Under the pieces are notes generated by a model. It was not told the DNA's origin, ran no database searches, and saw only the letters and a program-made list of their open reading frames with translations. Of a stretch of DNA of 64,000 nucleotides, positions 38,828 to 46,736 are shown one piece after another (position 1 is the stretch's first letter; each line of letters begins with the position of its first letter). Source of the DNA: Shouchella patagoniensis (GTDB lineage: Bacteria > Bacillota > Bacilli > Bacillales > Bacillaceae_D); the NCBI RefSeq assembly GCF_002019705.1, contig NZ_KV917377.1, forward strand, positions 370,565-434,564. Direction: 5' to 3'. The translations under genes were made by a program, and so were the position numbers.

Positions 38828-39115
38828 CTAATCTGGAATTGTATTCTCCACTATTTCTGCAATCCCCCAAAGAATACCACCTATTACAAGTGAACCGTTT
38901 AATGTGATGATAAAATAAAACCACGAATATCCTGATTGATTTAGTTCCACGACGATAAAAGCACTAATAAACCCTATTAATAATTGAATAATCGCTAAAC
39001 TCATCAAGGAAGTTGCCACTCCACTATAATAATGACGTTCTTTATACATTGCTTGATAGGAAGTCGATCGCTTTCCAGTTCGAATCGATTTAGAATATAT
39101 AGGCAATAAAGCCAT
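38828..39115 (-). CDS. Small membrane protein of unknown function (95 aa)
   Basis: A basic N-terminus of about 30 residues (SIRTGKRSTSYQAMYKERHY) precedes two membrane helices (SLMSLAIIQLLIGFISAFIV and FYFIITLNGSLVIGGILWGI). AAGGAGG lies before the ATG and a strong terminator follows. No family recognised. Confidence 0.7.
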   Translation of the reverse strand: MALLPIYSKSIRTGKRSTSYQAMYKERHYYSGVATSLMSLAIIQLLIGFISAFIVVELNQSGYSWFYFIITLNGSLVIGGILWGIAEIVENTIPD

Positions 39116-39496
39116 CCTCCTTATTTTCAGATTCCAAATAAGTAATATTTAAATCAGACATTCATTTTTCCTCTGAGTGTTAAGCAGAGTTGTCTTATAT
39201 CAACGAATCGTTTAACACATTATTCATTTCATTTTAATGAGAGCTTAATTTGAATCAAAGTATACTGTTAAATTCTAGTGTAGTAAAGTATAAAAAAATA
39301 AAAAAATCAATAAGTAAGCACAAAGGAAGATCATTTTAACCTTGTTTAATGTAAACGTAACATTACTTCCTCGCTGTCCGATTTTTACTTGACAGAATAA
39401 GTAATATGTATCGATAGTAGAAAAATTTAAAAAAGCCGTATATAAATCGACAATAATTGACACGCTTATATCACTAAAGTAAGAGAGGTGATACAT

Positions 39497-39700
39497 ATGG
39501 CTAACCAAAAAAGCTCAAACAACTTGGTCGTACCTGGCGTACAACAAGCGATTGATCAAATGAAATACGAAATTGCTTCTGAATTTGGAGTGACTCTTGG
39601 TGGGGATACCACTTCTCGTGCAAACGGATCTGTTGGTGGAGAAATTACGAAGCGTCTTGTTCAGATGGCTGAACAGCAAATGGGCGGTAAACAATACTAG
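39497..39700 (+). CDS. Alpha/beta-type small acid-soluble spore protein
   Basis: A 67-residue SASP. Both family blocks are present: [31 protein letters not shown], with the GPR protease site at EIASEFG (E/FG cleavage), and the C-terminal helix [11 protein letters not shown]. These proteins coat DNA in the forespore, protect it from UV and heat, and feed amino acids to germination. GAGAGGTG precedes ATG 39497. A GTATA about 18 bases before CACGCTT is a weak sigma-G-like promoter. The gene is monocistronic. Confidence 0.95.
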   Translation: MANQKSSNNLVVPGVQQAIDQMKYEIASEFGVTLGGDTTSRANGSVGGEITKRLVQMAEQQMGGKQY

Positions 39701-40021
39701 AATTACGTATAAAGTTAGAAAGATGCGCCGAGGAAACTTTATTGTCGACAGGAAACACATTTTTTATGTACACTTAATTTAGTTCTCAATAAAGTTTCTT
39801 CTTCGAACCACTGTTTTCAGGTAGACAGTGGTTCACTTTGTGTTTTTATTAGAATAGAAGGGCTCAATTATTAAGCCTCAAAAAAGCATTCTCTTATGAA
39901 AGCGTTCTGTATACATTCTTACGATTGTTTTCATTTAATAACAGTTCGCTCATAAAAACATTAAAAACCACGGAAACGTCTAAACTGACGTCCCATGGCT
40001 TTGATGAAGCAGGCTAATGAA
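39701..40021. other. Intergenic stretch downstream of the SASP gene
   Basis: It holds a terminator hairpin at 39805-39834, a 12-bp inverted repeat (GAAACTTTATTG, 39733-39744, with 39787-39798), and near 39964-40000 an imperfect hairpin with a minus-strand T-run that may have ended the ridA transcript. No gene is seen. Confidence 0.6.
39800..39847 (+). terminator. Terminator of the SASP gene
   Basis: GAACCACTGT (39805-39814) pairs with ACAGTGGTTC (39825-39834), followed by ACTTTGTGTTTTT. Confidence 0.8.
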
Positions 40022-40420
40022 TTACACTTTAGCAGACCAAAGTTCTATTTCTATTTTTATCTCAGGTAAACCTAATTCTGAGAGATATCCTATAGTCATA
40101 GCAGGGTAATCATCACTAAACAATTTTCCCCACTCTAATTAAAAGAAATCCCAATCAATTTGCTCTGTAGCCCAAACATTCACCTTTATAATCGTGTCGC
40201 TACCCAATTGTTCAGAGTTTAATACAGCTTTTATATTCGTGAATGTATTCTTGACTTGCTCATTAAATTCTTCTGGAAACGTTCCATTTTCTCCTACACC
40301 AACTTGACCGGAAGTTACATATAACTCTGCATTCCTTGGAATTTTCGTAATATGAGTGTAATTTCCGACTGGAGCTGGTACAGACGATGGGTTTTTCCTT
40401 GTGATTTTTTCGTTTTCCAT
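40022..40420 (-). pseudogene. RidA-family deaminase gene interrupted by an in-frame TAA
   Basis: From ATG 40420 the minus strand reads a RidA/YjgF protein (NAELYVTSGQVGVGENGTFP, FNEQVKNTFTNIKAVLNSEQ, IIKVNVWATE) up to IDWDFF, then TAA at 40139-40141. The same frame continues LEWGKLFSDDYPAMTIGYLS..IEIELWSAKV to a second stop at 40022, which is the normal family C-terminus containing part of the active-site clamp. A single base change (a sense codon to TAA) explains the break. The intact protein would be about 130 residues and would hydrolyse reactive enamines/imines. Recent decay or a sequencing error are both possible. Confidence 0.85.
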
Positions 40421-40502
40421 TTTTTTACCTCGTCATTTTTAGATTTACTGCAGTTTTTCTAGATAACCAATTTTTAGACACACTTCACCCTTGGAAGCTT
40501 TT

Positions 40503-40568
40503 CTAGAAAAAAACAGCAGTGGAGTATCCATATCCTAAAGCTAAAAATGCAAGTGATTTCTTCTTCAT
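40503..40568 (-). pseudogene. 21-codon ORF with strong ribosome site, probably a gene 5' remnant
   Basis: ATG 40568 follows GAGAGAGGGG and encodes MKKKSLAFLALGYGYSTAVF plus F, then TAG. It looks like the N-terminal signal or membrane anchor of a longer protein. It could also be a genuine small membrane peptide. It lies in an otherwise empty 545-base gap. Confidence 0.4.
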
Positions 40569-40710
40569 GATTAAACACCCCTCTCTCTTGCTATGACGAA
40601 GTTTTCTTATTTTTATTATAAATAGTGCTAGACTTTATGTCTAGTTTTAAGACTGACACGGTCTTACCTTTTACTTGATATGTGTTCACTGGGCCATTAC
40701 AGTTTCACAA

Positions 40711-40758
40711 AAGAGACACCAACAGCTTCGCGAAAAAAATTATTGGTGTCTCTTAAAA
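40711..40758 (-). terminator. Terminator downstream of the M23 gene
   Basis: AAGAGACACCAA (40711-40722) is perfectly complementary to 40743-40754; the minus-strand side continues TTTTG. It lies about 210 bases after the M23 stop codon. Confidence 0.75.
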
Positions 40759-40965
40759 AGAAGTAATCACCAGACTCCAAACACTTTTTAGGCAATACCG
40801 CACTCAATTGGTTTGAGACAATGGATAACTGCGATAGGGTTTATTGACATAAACATAACCCTATGGATTACGCTTAACCTACATCATATATCGTTAGCGC
40901 TGTGTGCATTTGTGTGTGATCGTAATGAGTTTTGTAATAGATATTTAAATTTTTACAAAATTAAT

Positions 40966-41673
40966 TCATTGCCATTTATCAGATTTTTGAAAGCTTATTC
41001 TATCCTTATTTGTTGGAATCCCAGAATTTACTTTTTCCCATATGCCATTTTTAAATATTTCGTATTGTTCAAAGGCAACAGGCAATCCGTTTGCAGTAGC
41101 TATGTCACTACTATCCATAAGTTGAAAATGCAAATGCGGAGCAAAGGAGTTACCTGAATGACCAACTCTACCAATAACTTCACCTTTTTTTACACGCTGA
41201 CCAACTGAAACCTGAATGGACCCTGTTTGAAGATGGACTAATCCAGCATATACATTGTCGGCACATTCTAAAATAATGTAGTTGCCAGCAACTGATTGTA
41301 TGTCGTCTTTTTTCGGATCGAAATAACGAGCATTTTTATAAGCGTTAGATATATCTGAAAGCAATTTCGTTCTTTTTCGTTCTTTATAACCATCTTCTGC
41401 TTGGAGAATGATCCCCTCACAAGGAGCATATACTTCTTGCCCCCAGCAATAATATTCATCTAAGGGAATTCCGAAAAGTAGATAGTGCGCCAAACTAACG
41501 CGATAGGCGGGCCAGCCCTTTCTTTCCCAATCCACTTGAATAAAGTCATAAGCATATCTTGATCCTAATTGGTTTGTGCCATGACTTGGAATTTTTGTCC
41601 CTGGCGTGTTAGGAGAGTACCATTCTCCTCTCAAAGGAAACTCTACAATTATCGGCTCACGCGCGTCAATCAT
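40966..41673 (-). CDS. M23-family metallopeptidase
   Basis: A 235-residue LytM-type zinc peptidase without an obvious signal peptide. The first ligands H31 and D43 lie in HGTNQLGSRYAYDF, the lysostaphin-like core follows (YCWGQEVYAPCEGIILQAEDG, KKGEVIGRVGHSGNS), and the HLH motif is in APHLHFQL. Such enzymes usually cut peptidoglycan cross-links; the lack of a signal is common in stand-alone members of this branch. GGAGGAGAGGG precedes the ATG. A divergent-looking C-terminal copy exists at 8818-9071. It shares strand with the TetR gene upstream but is separated from it by about 115 bases. Confidence 0.88.
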   Translation of the reverse strand: MIDAREPIIVEFPLRGEWYSPNTPGTKIPSHGTNQLGSRYAYDFIQVDWERKGWPAYRVSLAHYLLFGIPLDEYYCWGQEVYAPCEGIILQAEDGYKERKRTKLLSDISNAYKNARYFDPKKDDIQSVAGNYIILECADNVYAGLVHLQTGSIQVSVGQRVKKGEVIGRVGHSGNSFAPHLHFQLMDSSDIATANGLPVAFEQYEIFKNGIWEKVNSGIPTNKDRISFQKSDKWQ

Positions 41674-41788
41674 CTCATATCCCTCTCCTCCGTCGATTCT
41701 TTACCTACATAATTGAAAATGACTAATCCTACAAGGGCAATTCCCAGTATAGTACTGATACGTACAGGCATGCGTTTTTACTTAACCC

Positions 41789-42424
41789 TTATTCCTTACT
41801 TGACGTGTAGAATAGTTTTCTAAGTTCAACAAAATATCCATCAAGTTTTTCAACAACGAATTCATAGTTCAAAGCCGGAGATTCTGAATTTCTAATATCA
41901 TCTACTATTTCATTAGTAAATCCAATAGTAGACCAAAATATAAACTGCTTGCACTTTTCTATATCCAGCTCCTTTCTAAACTTAGCTTCATCTATTTCAT
42001 CAAATAATTTGGGACAACAGCTTGAACGTTCTTTGCGCGATCTATTTTCGAGTTCCTCATTAATCTCGTTGGAATTAGTGGTTCGTGAAAGTTTATTAAA
42101 CTCTAAAATCCAAGGGTACTTTTCCGATAATTTAAGTTGCAAAAGATATGATTGACGCAGTCTGTCAAAAATATCCTTTTCATTATAATTCATTAATTCA
42201 ACATATTCCTTTTTAATTAAATCAGAGAAGTAATCATACACAACAAGAAAAAGCTCCTGCTTGCTACTTACATAGTGGAACATAAGGGCTTTGGAAATTC
42301 CCGTTTTTTTTGCTATTACATTTGTTGAAGCGTTGTCATAACCCTGTGAAGAAAATTCTTTTAACGCTGCATTTAGAATCGCGTCCCTTCTTTTAGAGTC
42401 TAAATCTAATAATTTAGTCAACAT
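41789..42424 (-). CDS. TetR-family transcriptional regulator
   Basis: A 211-residue regulator. The helix-turn-helix is at residues 10-57 (RRDAILNAALKEFSSQGYDN, VIAKKTGISKALMFHYVSSK, QELFLVVYDYFSDL); the C-terminal ligand domain has a CC pair in RSSCCPKLFDEID. AAGGAGTGA lies before the ATG. Its own promoter carries two copies of ACCTnnnAGGT, so autorepression is likely. No effector gene (pump or enzyme) lies directly beside it apart from the M23 gene; its target is unknown. Confidence 0.92.
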   Translation of the reverse strand: MLTKLLDLDSKRRDAILNAALKEFSSQGYDNASTNVIAKKTGISKALMFHYVSSKQELFLVVYDYFSDLIKKEYVELMNYNEKDIFDRLRQSYLLQLKLSEKYPWILEFNKLSRTTNSNEINEELENRSRKERSSCCPKLFDEIDEAKFRKELDIEKCKQFIFWSTIGFTNEIVDDIRNSESPALNYEFVVEKLDGYFVELRKLFYTSSKE

Positions 42425-42450
42425 CTGTCACTCCTTAATAAGAAACGTAA

Positions 42451-42500
42451 TTAACCTATTAGGTCAATTTCATTATAGGGTTATTTACCTGAAAGGTCAA
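42451..42500 (-). promoter_or_regulatory. TetR promoter with two operator dyads
   Basis: On the minus strand TTGACC (42495-42500) and TATAAT (42472-42477) are separated by 17 bases, a near-ideal sigma-A promoter. Dyads sharing ACCTnnnAGGT lie over the -35 (TTACCTGAAAGGTCAA, 42485-42500) and just after the -10 (TTAACCTATTAGGTCAA, 42451-42467). Binding there would block transcription of the tetR gene. Confidence 0.85.
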
Positions 42501-42612
42501 CGAATGTGTTAGTTAAACAAGAATTAAACAATTTTATTATGAAATTTTGAGTGTCCTACAAAACTTTAAACTCCCGATCCAGGACAGCTAATGGAATTGA
42601 TTATCCTGGAAC

Positions 42613-42662
42613 AAAAAAGACACACCTTCGTTGTTTTTAACAACAATGAATAGTGTGTCTTA
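42613..42662 (-). terminator. Terminator of the rlmL-like operon
   Basis: AAGACACAC pairs with GTGTGTCTT around an inner GTTGTT/AACAAC hairpin; the minus-strand side ends in six T. Confidence 0.85.
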
Positions 42663-42708
42663 CTCGATAAATAATCAGGCTACTAAAGTCCATAAAACAA
42701 AAACAACA

Positions 42709-43863
42709 TCAAATCGTTGGACTTTCCTCTTTCCTTGGCGGCCTTGGTCCAAAGAACTGATAATAGTCGGTTTTAATATTTCCGTTATACAATTTTCGTT
42801 TTTTATTTGCTTGTTTCCCGTACAGTTTTTCAAACCCTTCGTGAGAAGTAAGCAAGTAAACAGACCACGTATCATGTAACGCCATTACACGCCCCATGTC
42901 TCTATACATTTGCTCCACTTCATCTCGTTCCCCTAGACGTTCTCCATAGGGAGGATTTGCAACGACAATGCCGTATGAACCTTTATGACGAAAATCACTA
43001 ATTTGCATCTGTTTAAAGGAAATCAAATCCCCAAACCCTGCTTCCATCGCATTCCCTTTTGCAAGTTCAATCGATCGATGGTCGATATCAGAGCCCATGA
43101 TATCTAATTTCTGATCATAGTTCGCTAAATCTTCAACTTCCTGCCTAGCTTGATTCCAGCGCTCATCACCTATCCAATGCCACTCTTCGGATACAAAGTC
43201 TCGATTAAATCCAGGCGCGATGTTTTGTCCAATCATAGCAGCTTCAATAGCAAGAGTACCTGAACCACAAAAAGGGTCTGCAAATGGTCTGTCTTGATCC
43301 CAAGTAGTTAATTGAATCATCGCCGCAGCAAGCGTTTCTTTTAACGGAGCTTGATTATGAAGTGCCCGATAGCCACGTTTATGTAAACCTTGTCCACTTG
43401 CGTCAATCGTTAATGTTGCAACGTCTTTTAATAAAGCAATTTCTATCCGAAAAAACGGTCCATCTTCATCAAACCACTCGCGTTTGTATTTCTTTTTCAT
43501 GCTTTCAACGACTGCTTTTTTTACAATTGCTTGGCAATCTGATACACTAAAAAGCTTTGACTTTACTGAACGTCCAATGACAGGAAACTCCGCATCAGGA
43601 GGAAGTAAATCTGCCCAAGGTAAAGCCTTTGTTTTTTCAAAAAGCTCATCAAAGCTAAATGCTTTAAATTCCCCCACTCGAACTTTAATCCGGTCGGCAG
43701 TTCTAAGCCAAAGGTTTGCTCGTGGAATGGCGCTTAAATCAGCTTCAAAAAGCACACGCCCATTCTCAACGGTAACCTCTGTGTATCCAAGATCTTTTAT
43801 TTCCCTCGCACAAATAGCTTCAAGACCCATTGTTGTTGTTGCAATAAGTGTCACTTTATCCAT
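42709..43863 (-). CDS. ypsC: RlmL-like 23S rRNA guanine-N2 methyltransferase (YpsC)
   Basis: A 384-residue protein with an N-terminal ferredoxin-like/THUMP domain (MDKVTLIATTTMGLEAICAR, RTADRIKVRVGEF) and a C-terminal SAM-dependent methyltransferase (FADPFCGSGTLAIEAAMIG near residue 190; catalytic NPPYGERLG near 305). The length is that of B. subtilis YpsC, and the gene lies, as there, near rnpB and gpsB. ATG 43863 is chosen because GGGAG lies ten bases upstream. It modifies a guanine of large-subunit rRNA; the precise base is inferred from RlmL. Confidence 0.92.
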   Translation of the reverse strand: MDKVTLIATTTMGLEAICAREIKDLGYTEVTVENGRVLFEADLSAIPRANLWLRTADRIKVRVGEFKAFSFDELFEKTKALPWADLLPPDAEFPVIGRSVKSKLFSVSDCQAIVKKAVVESMKKKYKREWFDEDGPFFRIEIALLKDVATLTIDASGQGLHKRGYRALHNQAPLKETLAAAMIQLTTWDQDRPFADPFCGSGTLAIEAAMIGQNIAPGFNRDFVSEEWHWIGDERWNQARQEVEDLANYDQKLDIMGSDIDHRSIELAKGNAMEAGFGDLISFKQMQISDFRHKGSYGIVVANPPYGERLGERDEVEQMYRDMGRVMALHDTWSVYLLTSHEGFEKLYGKQANKKRKLYNGNIKTDYYQFFGPRPPRKEESPTI

Positions 43864-43893
43864 ATGTCCATAACTCCCTTTGGTTCCATCCAA

Positions 43894-44157
43894 TTAATGC
43901 AGCAAATAGCCGCCTTGCGCATATGCAGTAATGGCACCTATAACAGCCACTACGCCAAATCCAAGTATAGATATTGTTGCTATCCGTTTTGATGAATCTG
44001 ATCGATGGTACAAATAAACAACACCCATATAAAAAGCAAACATAACAAGAAGAAACAATCCACCTGTACCAATTAAATAGCCTTGTATGGCAAATCCAAT
44101 TACATTTAAAACAAATAGAAGCGTACCAATTATATACATCACTTTTGCTTGATTCAT
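43894..44157 (-). CDS. Small membrane protein of unknown function (87 aa)
   Basis: An 87-residue protein with three membrane helices (IIGTLLFVLNVIGFAIQGYL, FLLVMFAFYMGVVYLYH, ISILGFGVVAVIGAITAYA). AGGAGG precedes the ATG; the gene lies between rnpB and the YpsC-type methyltransferase, with about 30 bases to the latter, so co-transcription is likely. No family recognised. Confidence 0.75.
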   Translation of the reverse strand: MNQAKVMYIIGTLLFVLNVIGFAIQGYLIGTGGLFLLVMFAFYMGVVYLYHRSDSSKRIATISILGFGVVAVIGAITAYAQGGYLLH

Positions 44158-44204
44158 TTTAGAACAATCCTCCTACAATTCATTTACTTTAGTGTACCAG
44201 AAAC

Positions 44205-44236
44205 CAAATAAAAAAACCCTTTACAAGGGTTTTAAC
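44205..44236 (-). terminator. Terminator of rnpB
   Basis: AAAACCCTT pairs with AAGGGTTTT and is followed by a T-run on the minus strand, directly after the 3' end of the RNase P RNA. Confidence 0.88.
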
Positions 44237-44662
44237 TCGCTTATAAATTCATCTGCACGCCATCAATAAGCCATGTTCTGTACTTTTGTACTGCAAACGG
44301 TGATGAACCTCGTACTCCAGTGGTAACCATCTATCTACGAACCTAATCGTTCTTTTAGTTCTGTTCAGTTCCAGACTAAAAAATGCCCCTACCATTGTTT
44401 GGGTTTCTCGCTCGTGGGGTTTACCTCGTTCCACTCTACCCGTTTCCAGGCAGACTTCGTCACTGTGGCACTTTCAAGGAGTGTGTACCATATCTTATAA
44501 AAAACGTAGGTACTTCTCCTGCCGTCAACTAACTTTTAGCTGCCCTAGCTTATGAATTGGCTAGGCACGAACACTACCAGCATCTCAGCTGGTGCGAGCA
44601 TGGACTTTCCTCTACGCTCATCGCGCAGCGGCTACCTTTTGGCATGTTTGTTCATAAGCGAC
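44235..44662 (-). ncRNA. rnpB: RNase P RNA, Bacillus type (class B)
   Basis: The catalytic RNA of ribonuclease P, which matures the 5' end of tRNAs. On the minus strand the conserved blocks appear in order: GAGGAAAGTCCATGCTCGC, then GTGTTCGTGCC, GGGCAG, CTTGAAAGTGCCACAGTGAC, GAGTGGAACG, GTAAACCCC, GCGAGAAACCC and TAGATAGATGG. CGCTTAT near the 5' end pairs with ATAAGCG at the 3' end (helix P1). The ends are estimated from P1 and the promoter. Its place near gpsB and ypsC is the same as in B. subtilis. Confidence 0.97.
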
Positions 44663-44668
44663 CTTTGT

Positions 44669-44697
44669 ATTATAACGCACAATGTAAACTTTCGCAA
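44669..44697 (-). promoter_or_regulatory. rnpB promoter
   Basis: On the minus strand TTGCGA (44692-44697), a 17-base spacer and TATAAT (44669-44674) lie just upstream of the RNase P RNA 5' end. The -35 box begins 7 bases after the stop codon of the RNase H-like gene. Confidence 0.8.
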
Positions 44698-44703
44698 TGC
44701 TTA

Positions 44704-45105
44704 CTAGTAGATTCGTTTCGGCTCTCGAATGGCCAACCTGGCAAGTTCATCTGCTTTTTTATTTTGTTTACTCGGTACCCACTTTATGAAAAAAAGCTCG
44801 AATGCATCTATTTTTTCCAAAACCTCTGTTAGATACGTAGCAAATAATTTATTTTTCACATAGCGCTTATCGATGCAGTCACTAACCAGTTTAGAATCTG
44901 TACGAGCAGAGACATGTTTAAACCCTTTATCCAAACAAAGGGAAAGCGCAATGTTCAAAGCAGCAAACTCTGCTTCATGGTTTGTCATTTCACCTAAATG
45001 ATAACGATGCTCACTAACATGACCGTCGTTCTGAACAATAACAATTCCCGCACCTGAAACCCCAGGATCACCAGCACTTGCTCCATCCGTATATAAATGA
45101 ATCAT
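44704..45105 (-). CDS. RNase HI-like protein
   Basis: A 133-residue RNase H fold. The catalytic acidic residues are visible in LYTDGAS, NHEAEFAAL, ARTDSKLV and KKADELARLA. It is the short form found in Bacillus next to gpsB/rnpB (YpeP-like), distinct from the main RNases HII and HIII. It starts at ATG 45105, 11 bases downstream of the gpsB stop, though without a good ribosome site of its own, so translation may be coupled. Activity on RNA-DNA hybrids is inferred. Confidence 0.85.
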   Translation of the reverse strand: MIHLYTDGASAGDPGVSGAGIVIVQNDGHVSEHRYHLGEMTNHEAEFAALNIALSLCLDKGFKHVSARTDSKLVSDCIDKRYVKNKLFATYLTEVLEKIDAFELFFIKWVPSKQNKKADELARLAIREPKRIY

Positions 45106-45115
45106 CAAACAAAAC

Positions 45116-45433
45116 CTATTCGTACATTTTGCTGCCAAAAACTTTTTTCTCTAAGTTGGACAGACGCTGCAAGATGTCATAATTCGTGCTTCCTGCGGTT
45201 GGTTGACTAACAGGTTGGCTACGTTGTGGTCGTTCTACTTGTCGTTTTACTTCTTGTTTTAAATGTTCATTCTCTTTTTCTAAAAGTTCAACTTTCTTCT
45301 GAAACGCTTCATAATCCTGAATAACTGAATCTAAAAATTTATCTACCTCTTCTTGGCTATACCCTCGCATACCCACCTTAAAATCTTTATTCAATATTTC
45401 CTTTGCTGTTAACTTAATCTCGACTGTACTCAT
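45116..45433 (-). CDS. gpsB: Cell division protein GpsB
   Basis: A 105-residue DivIVA-like protein. The membrane-binding N-terminal domain ([34 protein letters not shown]) is followed by a coiled coil (about 38-68), a proline/glutamine-rich linker, and the C-terminal trimerisation segment [16 protein letters not shown]. GpsB shuttles penicillin-binding protein 1 between division site and side wall. GAGGTGATTTTGG lies before the ATG. The neighbours ypsA and rnpB are the standard ones. Confidence 0.95.
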   Translation of the reverse strand: MSTVEIKLTAKEILNKDFKVGMRGYSQEEVDKFLDSVIQDYEAFQKKVELLEKENEHLKQEVKRQVERPQRSQPVSQPTAGSTNYDILQRLSNLEKKVFGSKMYE

Positions 45434-45536
45434 CCAAAATCACCTCATGTTCTATTCCTCAATACTTCTATTTTTTCAAAAGTCCAGCCTAAAGTCAATT
45501 TATACATATAGTCTTACATAAATTTTTACAGTATCC

Positions 45537-46079
45537 TTACCAATCACCTAAAGCCTCTTCTCGGGCCATCTCATCTATTTCTTCTGGAGAGATATAATAG
45601 ACTGGTTTGTTTTGTGAAAGAGCAGAACGAACGTAAAAAGATGGTGATCCTTCTTTTTCTTCATCATATAGCACGAGCAATGCATCTGTTTTTTGAACTA
45701 AAAAATCATTTTTTTGTTTTAACTGTCCAGGATTTTCATATGGACGTTTAGAAATACATTCAACAAAATCTGCTTTTTCTAATCGTGATGCATATCGTTC
45801 TTTTGTGTTTTCCTGCCAATTCTCTTCTTGAGATTGAAATGGAGGTAAAATAGCAAGTCGTATTTGATGGTAGTCGCTTTCTCTTAATTCTGCTACAACG
45901 TCACATGCCCATTGCTCTACCCCTAATTGCCCACTCGTAATAAACCACTCTGTTCCCTCTTCTATAAATGGAATGAGTCTCTTTTTAATTGTTTTTTTTA
46001 TAAGTTCGACGCCTGGGTGTTTTTCGCTAAACACGCCAAGTTCATGCGCTTTATAACCAGTTATAAGTAACGAATGAAT
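45537..46079 (-). CDS. ypsA: SLOG-family protein YpsA, apparent ATT start codon
   Basis: A 180-residue Rossmann-like protein of the DUF1273/SLOG family (LLITGYKAHELGVFSEKHPG, WFITSGQLGVEQWACDVVAE, LPPFQSQEENW, ADFVECISKRPYENPGQLKQ, LVLYDEEKEGSP). YpsA influences cell division and filamentation in Firmicutes and is linked to gpsB. The start is placed at ATT 46079: a perfect AAGGAGGG lies 7 bases upstream, and B. subtilis YpsA has exactly as many residues before ITGYK and the same total length. The nearest ordinary start in frame is TTG at 46136, without a ribosome site. Confidence 0.88.
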   Translation of the reverse strand: MHSLLITGYKAHELGVFSEKHPGVELIKKTIKKRLIPFIEEGTEWFITSGQLGVEQWACDVVAELRESDYHQIRLAILPPFQSQEENWQENTKERYASRLEKADFVECISKRPYENPGQLKQKNDFLVQKTDALLVLYDEEKEGSPSFYVRSALSQNKPVYYISPEEIDEMAREEALGDW

Positions 46080-46146
46080 AGCTTGTCCCTCCTTATTTGA
46101 AGTGTCAAGCGAGCTAACGTTCTGCTCGCTCAACAACTAGCAATTT

Positions 46147-46545
46147 TTATTTCTTGTACCCACTATATGGAGAAACATTTGATTGTTTCAAATTTGATGG
46201 TCCCATATTTTTTGGCTTCATGTTTGTTGGAGCCATATTGTTCGGCGCCCAATTTGATGGAGCCACATTGTTTTGCATTGGTTGTTCACAATACTGCTCA
46301 TTTTTCACATGCTCCTGAACACTATCAGAATGCGGATAATGATGAACATGTTTGTATACATGATTCTTCACATGAGTTGTGTGAGAAGGATGAATTTCTG
46401 GCACAATATACTCCTGTGTACTTTGTACAACATTATGCTTTGTTGGGTGCACCACCGCTGGTAATTCACACGATTGTGTTGGAAGAGTTTGGTTACACTT
46501 TGGGCGTCGTGGTGGGCAACAATGATTTGGTCTCTTGTGGAACAT
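46147..46545 (-). CDS. cotD: Inner spore coat protein D with extended repeat tail
   Basis: A 132-residue coat protein. The CotD core is clear: HCCPPRRPKC near the N-terminus, VVHPTKHNVV, YIVPEIHPSHTTHVKNHVYK and HVHHYPHSDS, rich in His, Pro and Cys. After it the tail repeats N-x-x-P-x-N blocks (NNVAPSNWAPNNMAPTNMKP, then KNMGPSNLKQSN), making the protein much longer than B. subtilis CotD (75 residues). AGGAGG precedes ATG 46545. Expression in the mother cell late in sporulation is inferred from the family. Confidence 0.88.
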   Translation of the reverse strand: MFHKRPNHCCPPRRPKCNQTLPTQSCELPAVVHPTKHNVVQSTQEYIVPEIHPSHTTHVKNHVYKHVHHYPHSDSVQEHVKNEQYCEQPMQNNVAPSNWAPNNMAPTNMKPKNMGPSNLKQSNVSPYSGYKK

Positions 46546-46681
46546 AAGATAAAGTCCTCCTTTTTTGTTTTGAGTCATTAATACCTTATGTTGGTTCCTA
46601 CACAGATGTACTAGTTGAAAAACCTATTTTTCATTGTTTTATTTACGAGTCCACCAACACACTGTCAAGAAAGTCGATAAA

Positions 46682-46736
46682 GTCATATTTCCCACGAATA
46701 AAGTCGTCTTATGCGCTTGCCCGGGAAATGACTTAT
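46682..46736 (-). terminator. Possible terminator of yprA-yprB
   Basis: AAGTCATTTCCC downstream of yprB can pair imperfectly with GGGAAATATGACTT some 25 bases further. The T-run is poor, so this is tentative. Confidence 0.4.

Noticed and set aside
39438-39467. Sigma-G promoter before the SASP gene (GTATA, 18 bases, CACGCTT).
   Set aside because: The -10 part matches the consensus CATnnTA poorly, so it is mentioned only as a possibility under the gene.
46100-46134. AGCGAGC/GCTCGCT inverted repeat upstream of ypsA as the cotD terminator.
   Set aside because: The 7-bp stem is not followed by T residues. It overlaps the alternative TTG start region of ypsA and may be a leader structure, but there is not enough to call.
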